A DNA stretch of 64,000 nt, from the NCBI GenBank assembly GCA_036924285.1, contig JAYKYS010000004.1:19128001-19192000 (forward strand). The letters run 5' to 3'. The notes under the pieces were generated by a model that saw only the letters and a list, made by a program, of their open reading frames with translations, did no database searches and was not told the origin of the DNA. Both the position numbers and the translations under genes were made by a program. The stretch comes from Asterella californica. Lineage: Eukaryota > Streptophyta > Marchantiopsida > Marchantiales > Aytoniaceae. This document shows positions 19,625 to 31,409 of this stretch, piece by piece (positions within the stretch are counted from its first letter, which is position 1; the number at the start of each line of letters is the position of its first letter).

Positions 19625-20101
19625 TCACAACTCAGCTGAGTCCTCTTTTGAAGTCGACAACTTCTCCGTCTCCGCTCTTTGAGTCTCGTCCAACTTCTCA
19701 ACTACTGACGTAAGTAGGGCGGCCACATCTACGCACTTGTGTCCTCTGGATAGATCACCCACTCCACAACTTGGACAAGGATCTTCGCCTAGAAGATGAA
19801 TTGGCGCTGGTGACGATGGACCCACTCGAAGACTTAAATCAGTAAACTCCCGCTTCCCTTTAGCTCTCTCGGTTCTGATTCTAGTTGGACAATTCACTAC
19901 TTTGTGTCCCAACCCTCTACAGAAATAACACCACAAGTCGGTTTCTACTCTTCTCCTCGGAGATTCTACTTGAGGTTTAGTACTAGGGTTTTCAAACTCG
20001 ACGATAATCTCTCTCGAACTTTCTCCGACACTTACTATGACATCTAAACCTTGAGGAAGGTTTCTAAGTCTAACTTTCCAATCTTTTAAATTTCCACTCA
20101 T
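19625..20101 (-). CDS. A3 ORF-b, CCHC zinc-knuckle protein upstream of gag
   Basis: A 158-aa frame starts at the ATG at 20101 (MSGNLKDW), between ORF-a and gag. It contains a classical CX2CX4HX4C knuckle (CYFCRGLGHKVVNC) around residue 75, a second Cys/His cluster (CPSCGVGDLSRGHKC) around residue 118, a basic stretch between them, and a Glu/Lys-rich tail. I do not recognise a family beyond the knuckle. The ORF is complete in A4 (57337-57813) with only two amino-acid differences noticed, and partly deleted in A1. The knuckle suggests nucleic-acid binding, perhaps as an extra Gag-like or regulatory protein. This is inference. Confidence 0.7.
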   Translation of the reverse strand: MSGNLKDWKVRLRNLPQGLDVIVSVGESSREIIVEFENPSTKPQVESPRRRVETDLWCYFCRGLGHKVVNCPTRIRTERAKGKREFTDLSLRVGPSSPAPIHLLGEDPCPSCGVGDLSRGHKCVDVAALLTSVVEKLDETQRAETEKLSTSKEDSAEL

Positions 20102-20239
20102 GTTGCACCTTCTCAACCATTAAGTGGACAAAATATCATAGAGGAAAATAATTCTACATCACTTTCTTAACTCTTCCGAGCTTTATATTGGAAATCGTGT
20201 ATTATACATGCTATACACGAAATAAAATCTAATCTAAAT

Positions 20240-20482
20240 TTAACTATCGAAGATATGATCCTCCTCACCATCGTTTGTACTCATCACAACAGACATCTTG
20301 AACTCACTCTTGTAAAAATCCAACTCTACTTCACCAGGAGCATTCGTGGCCTCCAGAGTGAATGATGCTTTAAACTCGGCTTTCTTCAAATCTGTGCCAA
20401 TGGTCGCGGAAGCTTCTTCGTATAGGGTAAAGAGGGCACCCCAAGTGCTATAGATGCGGGTTCGTAACTCATCTATACTCAA
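20240..20482 (-). pseudogene. A3 ORF-a, small acidic-tail protein, interrupted
   Basis: This is homologous to the ORF at 57952-58269 in A4. The C-terminal ~80 residues are well conserved (TWGALFTLY, EASATIG, EFKMSVVMSTNDGEED), but a CGA-to-TGA change upstream of it breaks the frame, so the protein cannot start at the ATG used in A4. The C-terminus ends in an acidic DGEEDHIFDS. I do not recognise the family. Confidence 0.6.
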
Positions 20483-20729
20483 CTTGGGCTTCTCCGTCTC
20501 TGTTCAAACTCCTAAACGTCTCTTCTTCCACCTCGTCATTCGAACAGGATTCCCCATGAAGTATCTTCAAGACCTCCTTGTATGCCGAAACGTGTATCTC
20601 TTAGTTGGTACGAGATCTCTCCAAGATTTTTATTATCTCCAGTAGCTCAACCTCCAAGCTACTAAATCATGAAGTTTCAACAGAAACTTCTCTAATCAGA
20701 AGAGATGGTGATGACTGTACAAATTTTCA

Positions 20730-21135
20730 GAGAACTGAAATTTGTATATTTTCACTTCTCTCGTGGTTGTCAACCCCCTCCACTTTGAAAAATTCTTTCT
20801 CCCTCTTCAGACCTCATCTTCTCATGATTTCTTTTGTCCTGGATAGCTTATCAGCCATTCTAAAACACTGGAAAGTTTCTCAGGAAAATAAAATTCACAG
20901 AAAATCTGACAATGACTGTAAATTTTTTTCCAGATAACAGAATTCCTCAACTCTCACGAATAGACCCACTCAACTTTGAAAATTCATTGTTCCCTCTCTA
21001 GACCACCTTTTCCTATGATTTCTTTTGTCTTAGATAGGTTATCAGCCAATCTAAAACACTGGAAAGTATCACAGGAAAATAAAATTCACAGAAAAGTTGA
21101 CAGCGACTGTACAAATTTTCCAGAGAGCAGAATTT
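20730..21135. repeat. A3 leader tandem repeat, 2 units of ~190 bp
   Basis: Two units, about 191 bp apart, share CTTTGAAAA, TTATCAGCCA, CTAAAACACTGGAAAGT and AAAATTCACAGAAAA. A4 has three such units (58440-59030). The repeats lie in the untranslated leader between the primer-binding site and ORF-a. Confidence 0.85.
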
Positions 21136-21425
21136 CTAAACTCACAAATTTATCTCCTCTAATAACTTTTCTCTCCTCATTCCTCTACAACTCTTGTTGC
21201 ACACTCTTTCAACTCTCCTCAAACCCTTTCTAAGTGAACAAGATGTAAAGAATGACTTCGAACGCGTCATATATCACTACGGGATACACGAAAGGTTCTA
21301 ACGTTGCTAACATCGCGTTAGCTCTCTCTCCTCCCAACGTTCTCTCCATGTGCTCTCTCATAATCTCCTTTTGTCGAATATAGAACTGAACTCTAAACAT
21401 CGTTCAACGATCCCTTCAAGTGAGG

Positions 21426-21442
21426 TCCCGGCAACGGAACCA
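21426..21442 (-). other. A3 primer-binding site
   Basis: The minus strand reads TGGTTCCGTTGCCGGGA four bases after the LTR. The complement, TCCCGGCAACGGAACCA, matches the 3' end of plant tRNA-Glu as I recall it. A4 has the identical site. Confidence 0.8.
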
Positions 21443-21446
21443 AAAA

Positions 21447-22364
21447 TGTAAACCCTCCGCGGTCCTATCGATCACTACCCCCCCTCCGATCTCTCAACCT
21501 CCACGATCGTCATCCACGAATCTGCAACATGTCGGGCATGTCTCTCACTCAGGGGTCACCTCTGATGGCTTTGATGGAAGCACACCATGAACTTGAAGGG
21601 AAAATGCTGAGTTCACTCATTCATACACCCACAAACTTATCAACTAAAAATCTCCTTAAACACATCAACTAAAAATCCTCCATTCTAACAACGTCTCTCA
21701 AGTTCTCACATGCTAAAAATATCCCACACTCTCTATATTACTCAAGTTGTCATTACGACAATGTGAAAACAAGGATGAGGAGCTCTTCTCTACTCCTCTA
21801 TTTATACATTCTAGGTTTTTACTTTGGTACTCCCCGGTAACTCAGCCGTAACTACTTTTTCCGGGTTTTACTAAGATATTACTTAAGGTAAAAGCATTGA
21901 TCACATGAGCTTTTTACCTTTTCACATGGGCTTATTCCTTCAAAGTCAACAACTTCTAGAAGGATTCTGGAATATTCTCAAGGAATCTCGAATTTCCACC
22001 CCCCCTCTACACTAGGACCCACTAAAAAGGAAACATGTGGAATCTCTTCTTGTTTTTAATGCCCACAAAGTCCACAACTTTAATCCAACCACTAATATCA
22101 AGTCAAAAAGGAGATAAGGGATACTTTCCACCCCCTTTCTACCTTTTAGACAAGATGACAAGATAGTAGTGCTCACTCTTTAGCAAATATCTGAATTCTG
22201 CCAAAAGTACATCTAAGTTTAACCATAACTAACTTTTAGCTAGTCATGACTAACTTGATACCTCCTTAAAGTACTTTGGCAGCCAATAAACATTCTCAAC
22301 ACTTAGTTATAACTAAACACCTTACTAATAGACAAACTTCCTATGTGTAACATAGGTCGTTACA
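21447..22364 (-). repeat. A3 5' LTR (918 bp)
   Basis: Runs (plus strand) TGTAAACCCTCC to GGTCGTTACA and is nearly identical to both LTRs of A4. An internal short repeat (ATCAACTAAAAATC) occurs twice. Its outer edge joins F1 sequence in the middle of the F ORF. Confidence 0.93.
21798..21806 (-). promoter_or_regulatory. TATA-like box in A3 5' LTR
   Basis: TATAAATAG on the minus strand, conserved at the same place in every A LTR (3111, 51676, 59697). It is a good candidate for the element's RNA polymerase II core promoter. No start site has been mapped. Confidence 0.6.
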
Positions 22365-22915
22365 GTCTGTACATAGTTGTGGATGTACGCGCCTCAGTAG
22401 ATTGGCACTCTGTCATCCCACACTGATTCCAAGAACTCTACGTCCTGATCTCCTAAGTACCTCGTCTTCTACGCTTTTCCCTTGGGGAAAAGATGCAAAA
22501 ACAACTTCGCCAGAAGTCGCTTCTTCGGCTCACGGTAAAACTCTATCTTCCAACCGTTCCTCCCCTGCCTGTCTTCCACGAAAAGGCAGGTGGTACTCCC
22601 AGGTACATGCCATGAACTCACAATCCTAGGCAAGATCTTCTTCTCGTACCAATATCCTCGGTTCTCGGTCTCAGGCCTGTGAAACGCCTTATGCCACCAG
22701 TCTTCTGTCCAGGAAGATGGTCTTCCCCGAGCAACTCCTGTCTTTGCAGGTACACGGTTACGCGGTGGTAACGCGGCCCATACCTCCTCCAGAAGTCCTT
22801 GATCTGCGAGGTTCCAGTCCCACAGGAAGAAGTCGAGACCCAACTCCTTGAGGAAAGGAGTGGCCTCGGCCAATTCTGTCGCTGGTAACACCAAGCCTCG
22901 CGGATGCATCGACAT
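22365..22915 (-). pseudogene. F1 ORF remnant (unknown F protein)
   Basis: This is the N-terminal ~180 residues of the F protein, matching the plus-strand copy at 62874. It starts from the in-frame MSMHPRG methionines (first ATG near 22915) and stays open to a CAG-to-TAG change (…FPKGKA stop, about 22470). Homology continues past the stop until the A3 LTR cuts it within YIHNYVQ. It has many Trp residues and no motif I can name. Confidence 0.75.
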
Positions 22916-24945
22916 ACCTGGAAGATCTGCTGCACTAAACCACAAGCACCTACTATGAGCTGAAGGCTCAGTTCTTCCCGAGTGCCCACAGTCTAGCTTC
23001 CACTCTCAGAAGACGAAACTAGTCTTCCAGAAGACAGCTACTCCGTCTTCCGGGATTCTAACAGTGCTTTCTAAATAGCTCTCGTCTTCCGAGCTATATC
23101 TAAACAATCCTATCTAAGCAAGGACTCGCATGGATTACCAAGAAGACAACCCACCTTGCATTACATCCTACTTCCTATCAGAAGATACAAGATATGCGAG
23201 AAGTAGAGTATGAGAAAGGTTCAGAAGATGGTTGCGGGCTCCTGCGGTGGCAGTGGCCTCTGGGAAGACACTTGGGACAGCTTCCGATTCAATGTCGTTC
23301 TCGGAAGACCTCTCGAAGTCAGACTTCCCTTCACTGGTCTCACCTGTCTTCTTCTTCCTACGCGCAATCTATCCTCACAACAGACTCAAAACATGTGCAC
23401 TCTGTTCTTCTGACTTCTCACCTCTCATACGCACGCAGAAGAAGTTTGCTGCATGATGGGAAGACATGATCCTCGACCATTCTCTCCGGATTCTGCCAGC
23501 AATACTTCTCACAACTCTCTTCTAAGTTCGGGAAGAAGAAGGAACGGCTGCTATGGGTCGGACAGAAGAGACCCGAAATGGACCCTCACGTCTTCTCGCT
23601 CATTTTGCCAGCCTTTCAGTCTTCTAGTCTCTCTAGGCAGATGTGGAGTTGAGAAGCTTGGAAGACCGGGAGGCACAGGCCTAGTTCCCGAGTTCCAACT
23701 TCTCGAAATAACACAACAACTCACCACACCACTCAGGCTTCGTATCAAGTCTCTCTAAACACAAAAGCAAAGCAAATCCACTCTTGATACGAATTGTGTT
23801 CAGTCGACTTCCGAAGACAGTCTTCCGAAGATGTCTTCCGAAGACAGTCAAGTTCAAGAAGTGTCTTCCGAGGATGTTCCCATCTTCCGAATCGTCTTCT
23901 ATTTCAAGTTTCGGGGGTAGAGAGGTAGTAGGGTAGAGAAATTGATAGTTGGGTTAGTCAATTTGAAGACTAGGGATAGGGAAGCTCGAATTGAGCTCGG
24001 GAAGAAGCAAGGAGATATCTTGACAGAAATTGGGCAGCGCTTCCGCGCCCAATGTTTCAATAGGAAAGATGGGGGGTGGGGTAATCGATCAGGCTGCCTG
24101 CACACAATCAAGGAAGCGCGGGGAGTACCAGACAATGGCGAGAAGAAGTGGGAAGGGGAAAGAACAAGGGAAAGAACCTCTACAGTCTTCTTCGGCTCCC
24201 CGAGTTGCCTTCGACCTCCGCGCGCTGCTGGCTCTCGTCCTAGCTTCCAATGCGACTCCACATGACTGTGCCTGCTGTCAATTTCGGTCCACATCTCGAT
24301 TCCACCTCTGCTTCTACTCGCCACTCTTCACTGTCAACTTCTCGGAAGCTCCACATAAATGTCTTCGCTCTTTCTGCTGTTTGTGCTCCCGCAATCCGAT
24401 TTCACCCTTCGCCTAGCTGCCAACGTACTCTCTACTACCTCGATGTCTTACTCGATTCCTCTCTCAATGTTAGCTCGAAGTTCACTCTCTCAATCGATCT
24501 TCTTCAGGCGCACTGTGCTGCGGGAAGTTGGAAGGTGGCTAATGTGCTTCCTCACGCATCTTCCCCGCAGATTAGGGGTTCTCGTCCTTGGTGTCTTCCT
24601 GACCTACCTACCTATTCGGTGCGCTCCAGTAGGTACACCTACTTGTTTACCCGAAAACTCGTGGTCAGGCCTTCGTGATCGGTGTCTTCCGGAAGACAGG
24701 TATCTTCCACCGTCTTCCCATCTTCCGCCGTCTTCCTATCTTCTGAAGACGCAACTGAGAAGACGGTCTTCCGAAGACGGTCGTCTTCTGAAGAAGTCAA
24801 CTTCTTATTACAAACAGCTCTTAAGATCATCTTCCTGTTAAGGAAGACGTAACCTTAAGTAACAACGCTTCTTCAGTTATATAAACAAGTCATTAATCTC
24901 AAAAATTTCAAAAATTCGTGAATACTGTAATTTGTGGACACCACA
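22365..24945 (-). mobile_element. F1, truncated F-family element
   Basis: A minus-strand copy of the element at 60863-64000. Its outer end reads TGTGGTGTCCACAAATTACAG at 24945, and homology runs back to the F ORF, where A3 cuts it at 22364/22365. The sequence is packed with GAAGAC/GTCTTC hexamers, for example at 23820-23900 and 24680-24800. The stretch between the ORF and the end (about 22990-24945) shows no convincing gene and is probably LTR plus leader. Confidence 0.8.
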
Positions 24946-27929
24946 TCATTCTAAAAGTTCCTCGGTTGACTCTCATGACATGCGGTGATGGCTGGACTAG
25001 TACCAAAGCACGTTTTTGTCTAGAGTTTGACATATGGACTTAGACTCGACATAAAGACTAGAGCAAGACTAAGCAATGAGATGGAGGTTTTGATCATCAT
25101 TCGAGAGCCTAGATCTAGATGGACATCTCGGACGATTGAACGGTTATGTGCGCTAGATGTACTGTTTATGACCTTAGGTTTAATGAGAAATCTGTCTTAA
25201 AACAACACGTCGTGACTTGCTCGTGTTTTGGAGCTGACCTAGTTAAGTCTAAGTCGAGACCAAGACAATGATGAGTTTCAAAATTAAGGGATAGTTTGAC
25301 CTCGATCTAGACCAAAAGATATCAAGATAAGTGGTGCATGGATGTTAACATGTGTTTGTGATTTGCATATTAATATTATAAGTTTTATGACTTATCGAGA
25401 AAGAGCTTTCACTAGCACAACAAAATGATAGGTGCATTAAATGTTTAGAACTTTAGCTTTCTCGATTATATTTCGAGAGATTTGACATCTAGAGCTTCAA
25501 ACTATATTCACTGAGGATTGGAATTAGATTCGTATATTTTAGGTTATTTATATTCGTGATTTTGCAAATAGATACCAGTAACTTTCACATTTTTACTCGT
25601 TTATGTCATATTTTGGGTTGTTGATCTCAAAAACTAAAAATGTGATTTTGGAGACCGAAGAAAATATTTTCAGCAAACGAGCAACACCCCAGAATTGATG
25701 GCTTGAAGGACCATCATCGATCGAGTTATGGATCGATAGTCGCAGAATTCGGTTCGGAGTAATTCATATTTGATCTCATTCACATTACTTGTAAACTTTA
25801 TATTAAAAACATTTGTATCAAATAATTTCTTACTGAGCTTCACTTCACTAAGGCCGTTGGATTTAGCTTGACTTAAGATTTTCAACGGTCGCTTCATATT
25901 TAGATTTGAGAGAAAATGCATATGATGAGAATTAATTAAAGAGTTGTTTTGTAGATTATGATATTTTTGTATATGTCATAGTTATAAACTTTGAGTTCAC
26001 TATATTCCCTTATAAGAGTAGTACAAATTGTAGCTTTGTGTCTTTTAGATTCATCTCAACTTAGAATTTATGATGGTGTGATTAAAGACTACGGAAGACT
26101 ATATGTAGTGTCTCAGGATTTCTCTTTTACACCTTTGTAGCATAAAAGATTTCGTTCCCCAAGATTTACACTTTACACTTAGTTACACTGTTCTAAGTTC
26201 TAAGAGTCGTTCAAACTCACGAACACATTGGTTTTGTCCAGAAGTTCCTTTTAACTCTCATAACCATGCGGCTTCCAGACCATTCAAAAGACGTTTTGGA
26301 TCAAAACACACAACTACTACTTAAAATATCACACAAATATACACTGAGAAAATAGAGAGACGATTACTGCTCCCTAGCCCAAGCTTCCAATCTTCACATG
26401 TCGGCTTCTAGAAGCAAATCTCATCTTCTGGGGGGTTCAACTTGACTTCTGACATCCTTAGAACACTATCATTACCCAGTAGATGCCAATTACTATTTCA
26501 TACCACAAATTATCCTTACGATATTCAATTGATCAGATCATTCACAAGATATAGATCTCATGCAGTCTTCTCATGCTTCTGCCTGCTGAAACGGTCTTCT
26601 GGCAACCTACAACTACACTCACATCCATTGATACTTACACAAAGCTTCTGTAACCAGATAGAAGATAGAATGAAGATGAGAAGATGAGAGAAGAGAAGGA
26701 AGAAGAGAAAATTAAGAAAAGAGAGAAATCAATCTTTCGACAAGCTTCTAGTCCGGATCTTGACTAACAAGCCATCCCTGCTTGTAGTAAATTGAGAGAG
26801 AAGATCAAAAATCTACTTACAATCCCACTGTCTTCTTGTTGAGTATGACGTTTTATAGTGTGATAAGAAACAATCCGTCAACTTTTGTGTACTTTAGGTC
26901 TTTCCTCTTGAGACAATCTTGGAGTTAAATACCACTCACTGTCTTTTTGACCAAATGAGCTTTTACATGGGTTCAAACCTATGCCGACACTCTCATTGCT
27001 TAACTCCTCACGTCATGCTTTATACTCTAGTCAACTTCTACAGATACAGCTTCTAGCTTCTTCTTCTTTTGCTCCGACTGCTCTATCTCAAGGGGATCAA
27101 TCTCCCATGGACAATTCATATGTGGATCCGAAGTGCTCCACTAGATAAGACAAACTTGGATACTACACAACTTCTAACAATCACCGCCACTCAACAGTAC
27201 AATGAGTATTAATTCGATGAAACTCAATCCTCATAAGACATAGGCAAAGCTTCTGTAAGCGAAAATCATCAATCCAATTCTTCAGAGGAAGTTACATTGG
27301 CTTCTGGTAGCTACTCCTTCAGCTTCTTGTCACTACTCCTGACACACCAGACTAACAAGACTACACGAGGATATGCCGTTCCTTGTCTACTCTGTCTACT
27401 CCTGCCTACACTTCCACACTATTCTCTTGGGTGCGAGTGTGCAGACCTATCATGCGTGTGTGTACTATGTGTGTGTGCTCTTGTGTGTGTTGTGTTTGTA
27501 AAATTAAACACCAATCTTAATCTTATACAACTATCTCTAATCGTAAGAGGAGATACCACAGTCTCGAGGATGGAAAGGGCTCGTAGTCATATGGCCACCT
27601 CTTCCTGGACTTCGGTCCTCTCAATTTGGAAAGTCTTCTCTATTCCTGCTGTAACTAACCCTGTGCATGGACATTATCCTAAAAATATAAAAAGAGAATT
27701 GTCAAGCTAAAAATAGCTAACTCTGATTTCTTGAAAATCAGTGAGGTATAAACAATTTAGACCTAACTAATGTTCCTATCTATTCTTGATCACTAGATGT
27801 GACGTCCATGGTGTCTACACTTGCATGAGTATCTATTTCGACTTCTGATATCATGTGCTGCTCAGTTGATATCTCTGACGTGGCTGAGGTGACATCCGTC
27901 TCAATGACAGCCATGTTTTTCTGTATTTG
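24946..27929. other. Unassigned AT-rich region, no gene seen
   Basis: No open frame with recognisable features lies here. A ~60-bp motif near 24955-25010 (AAGTTCCTCGGTTGACTCTCATGACATGCGG) has a diverged echo near 26240-26290 (AAGTTCCTTTTAACTCTCATAACCATGCGG), about 1.3 kb apart. A purine-only-like run lies at 26659-26729, and a GT-rich microsatellite at 27448-27496. The region could be old intergenic DNA or an unrecognised decayed element. Confidence 0.5.
26659..26729 (+). repeat. GA-rich polypurine stretch
   Basis: About 70 bases consist almost only of A and G (AGATAGAATGAAGATGAGAAG and onward). It could be a polypurine tract of a decayed element or simple sequence. No LTR start was found beside it. 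Confidence 0.5.
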
Positions 27930-28562
27930 GCTCGGGAGACAAAAGATGACCTTGGGAAGTTATGATGCTCGTCAAAGAAGCTGGTGTTGAGACTGCGAAA
28001 CATACTTGAGATAAGAGACTACATGTCATCTTATGAGATTATCGAATGACAACAAAGACTTCTATTGAGTATTTCCAATTTTGAATTGTTTATGGAATAA
28101 AGTCCAAGATCGTCGATCCAATTCGAAGTGGATATTTTTAAAACTAGTCAACAAAAGTTGAAGAGGTCTAGGGGAGAAGACATCGTCAATCAAAAAAGGA
28201 GCAACTCATGGAGTTTGAAGAGACATGAGTGGATGCGATGATCTGGATGGAACGAGCTCAAGCATATCAAAAGAAGAGTTATGACAAACGATTGGACAAT
28301 AGGGAGGTAAAACCTTTTCAAGTCGGAGATTGAGTAATGTTGTATGATGCTATCATATTCAAGAGGGCTAGGAAGAGTTTCTTCCTAGATATGTTTGTCC
28401 TTTTTGTTGTAGATAAGGTGTGGAGCAACTTCACGTATGACCTTCAGGAGCTGGGAGGAAGGAGATTCGAACGGTTCAACCATGACAAGTTGAAGTTGTT
28501 TCATCGACGAAAGTTCTCTCTTCAATCCGAGGACGAAGTACAAATTTAGTCCGGGGATAAAA
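27930..28562 (+). pseudogene. pol: A5 integrase C-terminal fragment
   Basis: This is plus-strand family A pol, matching the last ~200 residues of A2 Pol (GVETAKHTWDKR region to the C-terminus). It carries many frame breaks. The last 70 residues stay open from 28337 (KVWSNFTYDLQELGGRRF, HRRKFSL), and the stop is followed by a decayed polypurine tract at 28551-28562. It is the only A copy in this orientation and is clearly older than the others. Confidence 0.85.
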
Positions 28563-29571
28563 TATAACGACATATGTTACACATAAGAAGTTTATTTATC
28601 AATAAGGTGTTTAGTTATTACTAAGTGTGAAGAATGTTTATTTGCTGCCCAAGTACTTTAAGGAGGTTTCGAGTTAGTCATGACTAGCTAAAGTTGATTA
28701 TGGTTAAACTTAGCTGTACTTTTGGACTAAATTCAAATGTTTTATAAAGAGTGAGCACTACTATCTTGTCGTCTTGTCTAAAAAATAGAAAGGAGGTGGA
28801 AAATATCGCTTTTTTCTTTTTTTGACTTGATATTAGTGGTGGGACTAAAGTTATGGACTTTGTGTGCATTAAAAACAAGAAGAGATTCCACATGTGGGTC
28901 CTAGTGTAGAGGGGGTGGAAAGTTGAGATTCCTCAAGAACATTTCAAAATCCTTCTAGAAGTTGTTGAATTTGAAGGAATAAGCCCATGTGAAAAAATAA
29001 AAAGTCCATGTGATTAATGCTTTTATCTTAAGTAATATCTTAGTAAAATCATGTAAAAATAATTACGGCTGACTTACTAGAGGATAACAAAGTAAAAACC
29101 TATAATGTATAAATAGAGGAATCGACAAGAACTCTTCATCCTTGTTTCACAACATCGTAATGACATTTTGAGCAATACAGAGAGAATGTGAAATTTTAGA
29201 ATATGAGAACTTGAGAAACGTCGTCAGAATGAAGAATTTTAGTTTATGAGTTTATGAGTGTGTGAATGATTGAACTTAGCATTTTTCTCTTCAAGTTAAT
29301 GATGTGCTTCCATCAAAACCATCTTACCCATGTGAAAAAAGTAAGAAGTCCATGTGATTAATCCATGTTTAATGAATTTATGGACGTGTGATGATTGAAC
29401 TTAGCATTTTTCTCTTCAAGTTAATGGTGTGCTTCAATCAAAGCATAAAACATAGTGGTGTGCTTTCATCAAAGCCATCTTACCCATGTGAAAAAATAAT
29501 ATCTTAGTAAATGTTTTAATGCTTTTATCTTAAGTAATATCTTAGTAAAACCAAGTAAAAATATGTACTTT
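28563..29571 (+). repeat. A5 decayed, rearranged LTR
   Basis: The LTR begins TATAACGACATATG where intact copies have TGTAACGACCTATG. It follows the A LTR for ~750 bases and then becomes scrambled: a ~45-bp block with GATTGAACTTAGCATTTTTC occurs at about 29270 and 29391, and TTACCCATGTGAAAAA-type blocks occur about three times. It ends where the D LTR Da starts. Confidence 0.75.
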
Positions 29572-31380
29572 TCGCGCACCTACCGCCTTATTGCACCAGC
29601 GACAGCTCTTGCTCAGTAGGTCGTGAACTTTACACCACTAACATGTATACCACAAACACAAGTTAGCGTCCATGCACCACTTATCTTAACTTTGTTTGGT
29701 CCGGATCGGAGCCGGACCGTCTCCATAATCATCAAGCTCAGCAGTCTTAAGTCCCGACCTAGACCCGCCTAGATCGATCCCAAACATGAGCAAGGCACAA
29801 GATGACTTGAGACGGACTTCCTATAAAGTCCAAGGTCCTAAACGGTACCTCCAACACACCTAGCGGTCCAACCGCTCGTGATGTTCGTTTGGGTATAAGC
29901 TCTCAAACGGTGGTCTAACCCACCGACTCGTTTCATAGTCTTGCTCCAGCCCTTACATCGCTCTTAAGTCCAGACGTCCAAGTCTGGACCGGAACGTGCC
30001 TTGGAACCGGTCTAGCCATCACCTAATGTCCCTAGAGTCCGCCGCCGAACCCTGGGGTCGGGTGACTCGTCCTGACCCACCCAAGCATCGAGCCCCCCTC
30101 ATATATACTTCTGGGGATCGGCGGCCTCGCCCTCCTCTTTGGTCCCTGAAAATTATACCACAACTTGATCCCGGTTCGGCCATAACTCTCAACTCGGAGG
30201 TCAGTTCGAGGAGTTCTATATATCACTGGAAATCTCTCGCCGAGATCTTTCCAATGATACCTTACTCGCCTCTAGATCTTACGTGGAGCTCCGTCCACGA
30301 TCTAAAACGTCGCTGGAGCTCCAACACTTAGCTGTTTTTCGAGAAACTGTGGTCCAGACCCAGACTCGAACCCTGTGGTTCGGACCAACGTCTGAACCAC
30401 GGTCCGTCTATGTCTCGGACCCACGTCTCGGTCTCACGTCTCAGACCCACGTCTCAGACTTATGTTTCGATCCGTTTCCAGACTTGTCCCCTTAGGTCAG
30501 CGTTCGTCTTGGGGTAGGCCCTTAGATCCTAACTCAATGTTCCAACCTTGGTTCAGAGAACCACTTAGGGTTCATCTGATCTCGACTTCCCGGCCAAGCC
30601 GTTCAGTCCTACTCGCAGCATTCACAACCTAGCACAAGTCTACTATAGTTCTATTGTTCGCGTCTGCGTCTGACCTTGAGACTCAGGATCGCGATCCCCA
30701 CCCTCACTTTGGAGGTTGATGTCCTCATCAACAATGATCCTTTAAGTTCACACCAAGTTCAAAATGGGTAGCCAACCCCTTGGCGTCTGAATTGCGTTCT
30801 GGTAGCTAACCCGCAATTCTCCTCTTGGCTTGAGTCTTAAGTTGTCGCTAGAACACTTAGAAAATTCCAACTAGTCTCGGAGAAAGCCTTACTTTTGGGC
30901 TTACCCTAAACAAAACTAGTTGAAAATTTCTAAACATTCTACTTAAGACTCTAACTTGCTAACTATAAGTATTCACACATACTTACAAGGTCCTTCGAAA
31001 CTCACTTTCTGGTCGCAACCTGATTTGACTTAGATGCGCGACTAAAGTTTACTTTGTAGTTAGAAAACCACAAAGCAAAATCACCCCAAGCCCCAAGACA
31101 AGTATGAAAATTCATACTTGCTTTGTCAACGCTACGACAAACTTAAGTCTTGATTTAGATGCTTATCCAAACCAGCTTGCTTTTTTTGAGTGTGCTTCGT
31201 TCCTCCTTTTGACAACATCCTAGGCATCTGATTAAAACTACTCATAGCCATGCACTACCAATACACTTAGACAAATTTTCAAGAAATAAAATCTTTATTT
31301 CCAAATACAAGAACAAAGCTACAAGATCCATCGGTCCAAATCGTCTCAAGTTGCTACTTGTATGATTCGTCGTTCCTTCA
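29572..31380 (-). repeat. D-family LTR Da
   Basis: About 1.8 kb matching Db (38417-40218) throughout. The left edge (CTTTTCGCGCACC) is the PBS-proximal end, as shown by Dc next to a primer-binding site. The right edge is placed at the TG after a purine-rich GGCGAGGAG on the minus strand; this edge is inferred and could be off. It is the 3' LTR of the D1 remnant. Confidence 0.6.
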
Positions 31381-31409
31381 CTCCTCGCCGGAAGGAGATG
31401 TCTTCATCT

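Larger units (their letters stand above)
18157..22364 (-). mobile_element. A3, 5' part of a family A element
   Basis: In minus orientation this contains 5' LTR, primer-binding site, leader tandem repeats, ORF-a, ORF-b and the first half of gag, and ends at the B1 insertion site. Its protease, pol and 3' LTR are gone apart from the sliver at 8268-8287. It shares features with A4 (an extra GNQGNF repeat in gag and the same TAG in the zinc knuckle) and differs in both from A1 and A2, so A3 and A4 form one subfamily. The LTR abuts F1 sequence at 22365, so A3 entered F1. Confidence 0.9.

Noticed and set aside
27297..27710. 137-aa plus-strand ORF with Cys/Val-rich middle
   Set aside because: The middle is translation of a GT-rich microsatellite. 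The start is not clearly ATG, and there is no homologous copy or domain.
30000..30500. Proline/Ser-rich ORFs in LTR Da and their matches at 38910 and 49520
   Set aside because: Frames are not conserved among the three D LTRs, and the sequence is LTR.
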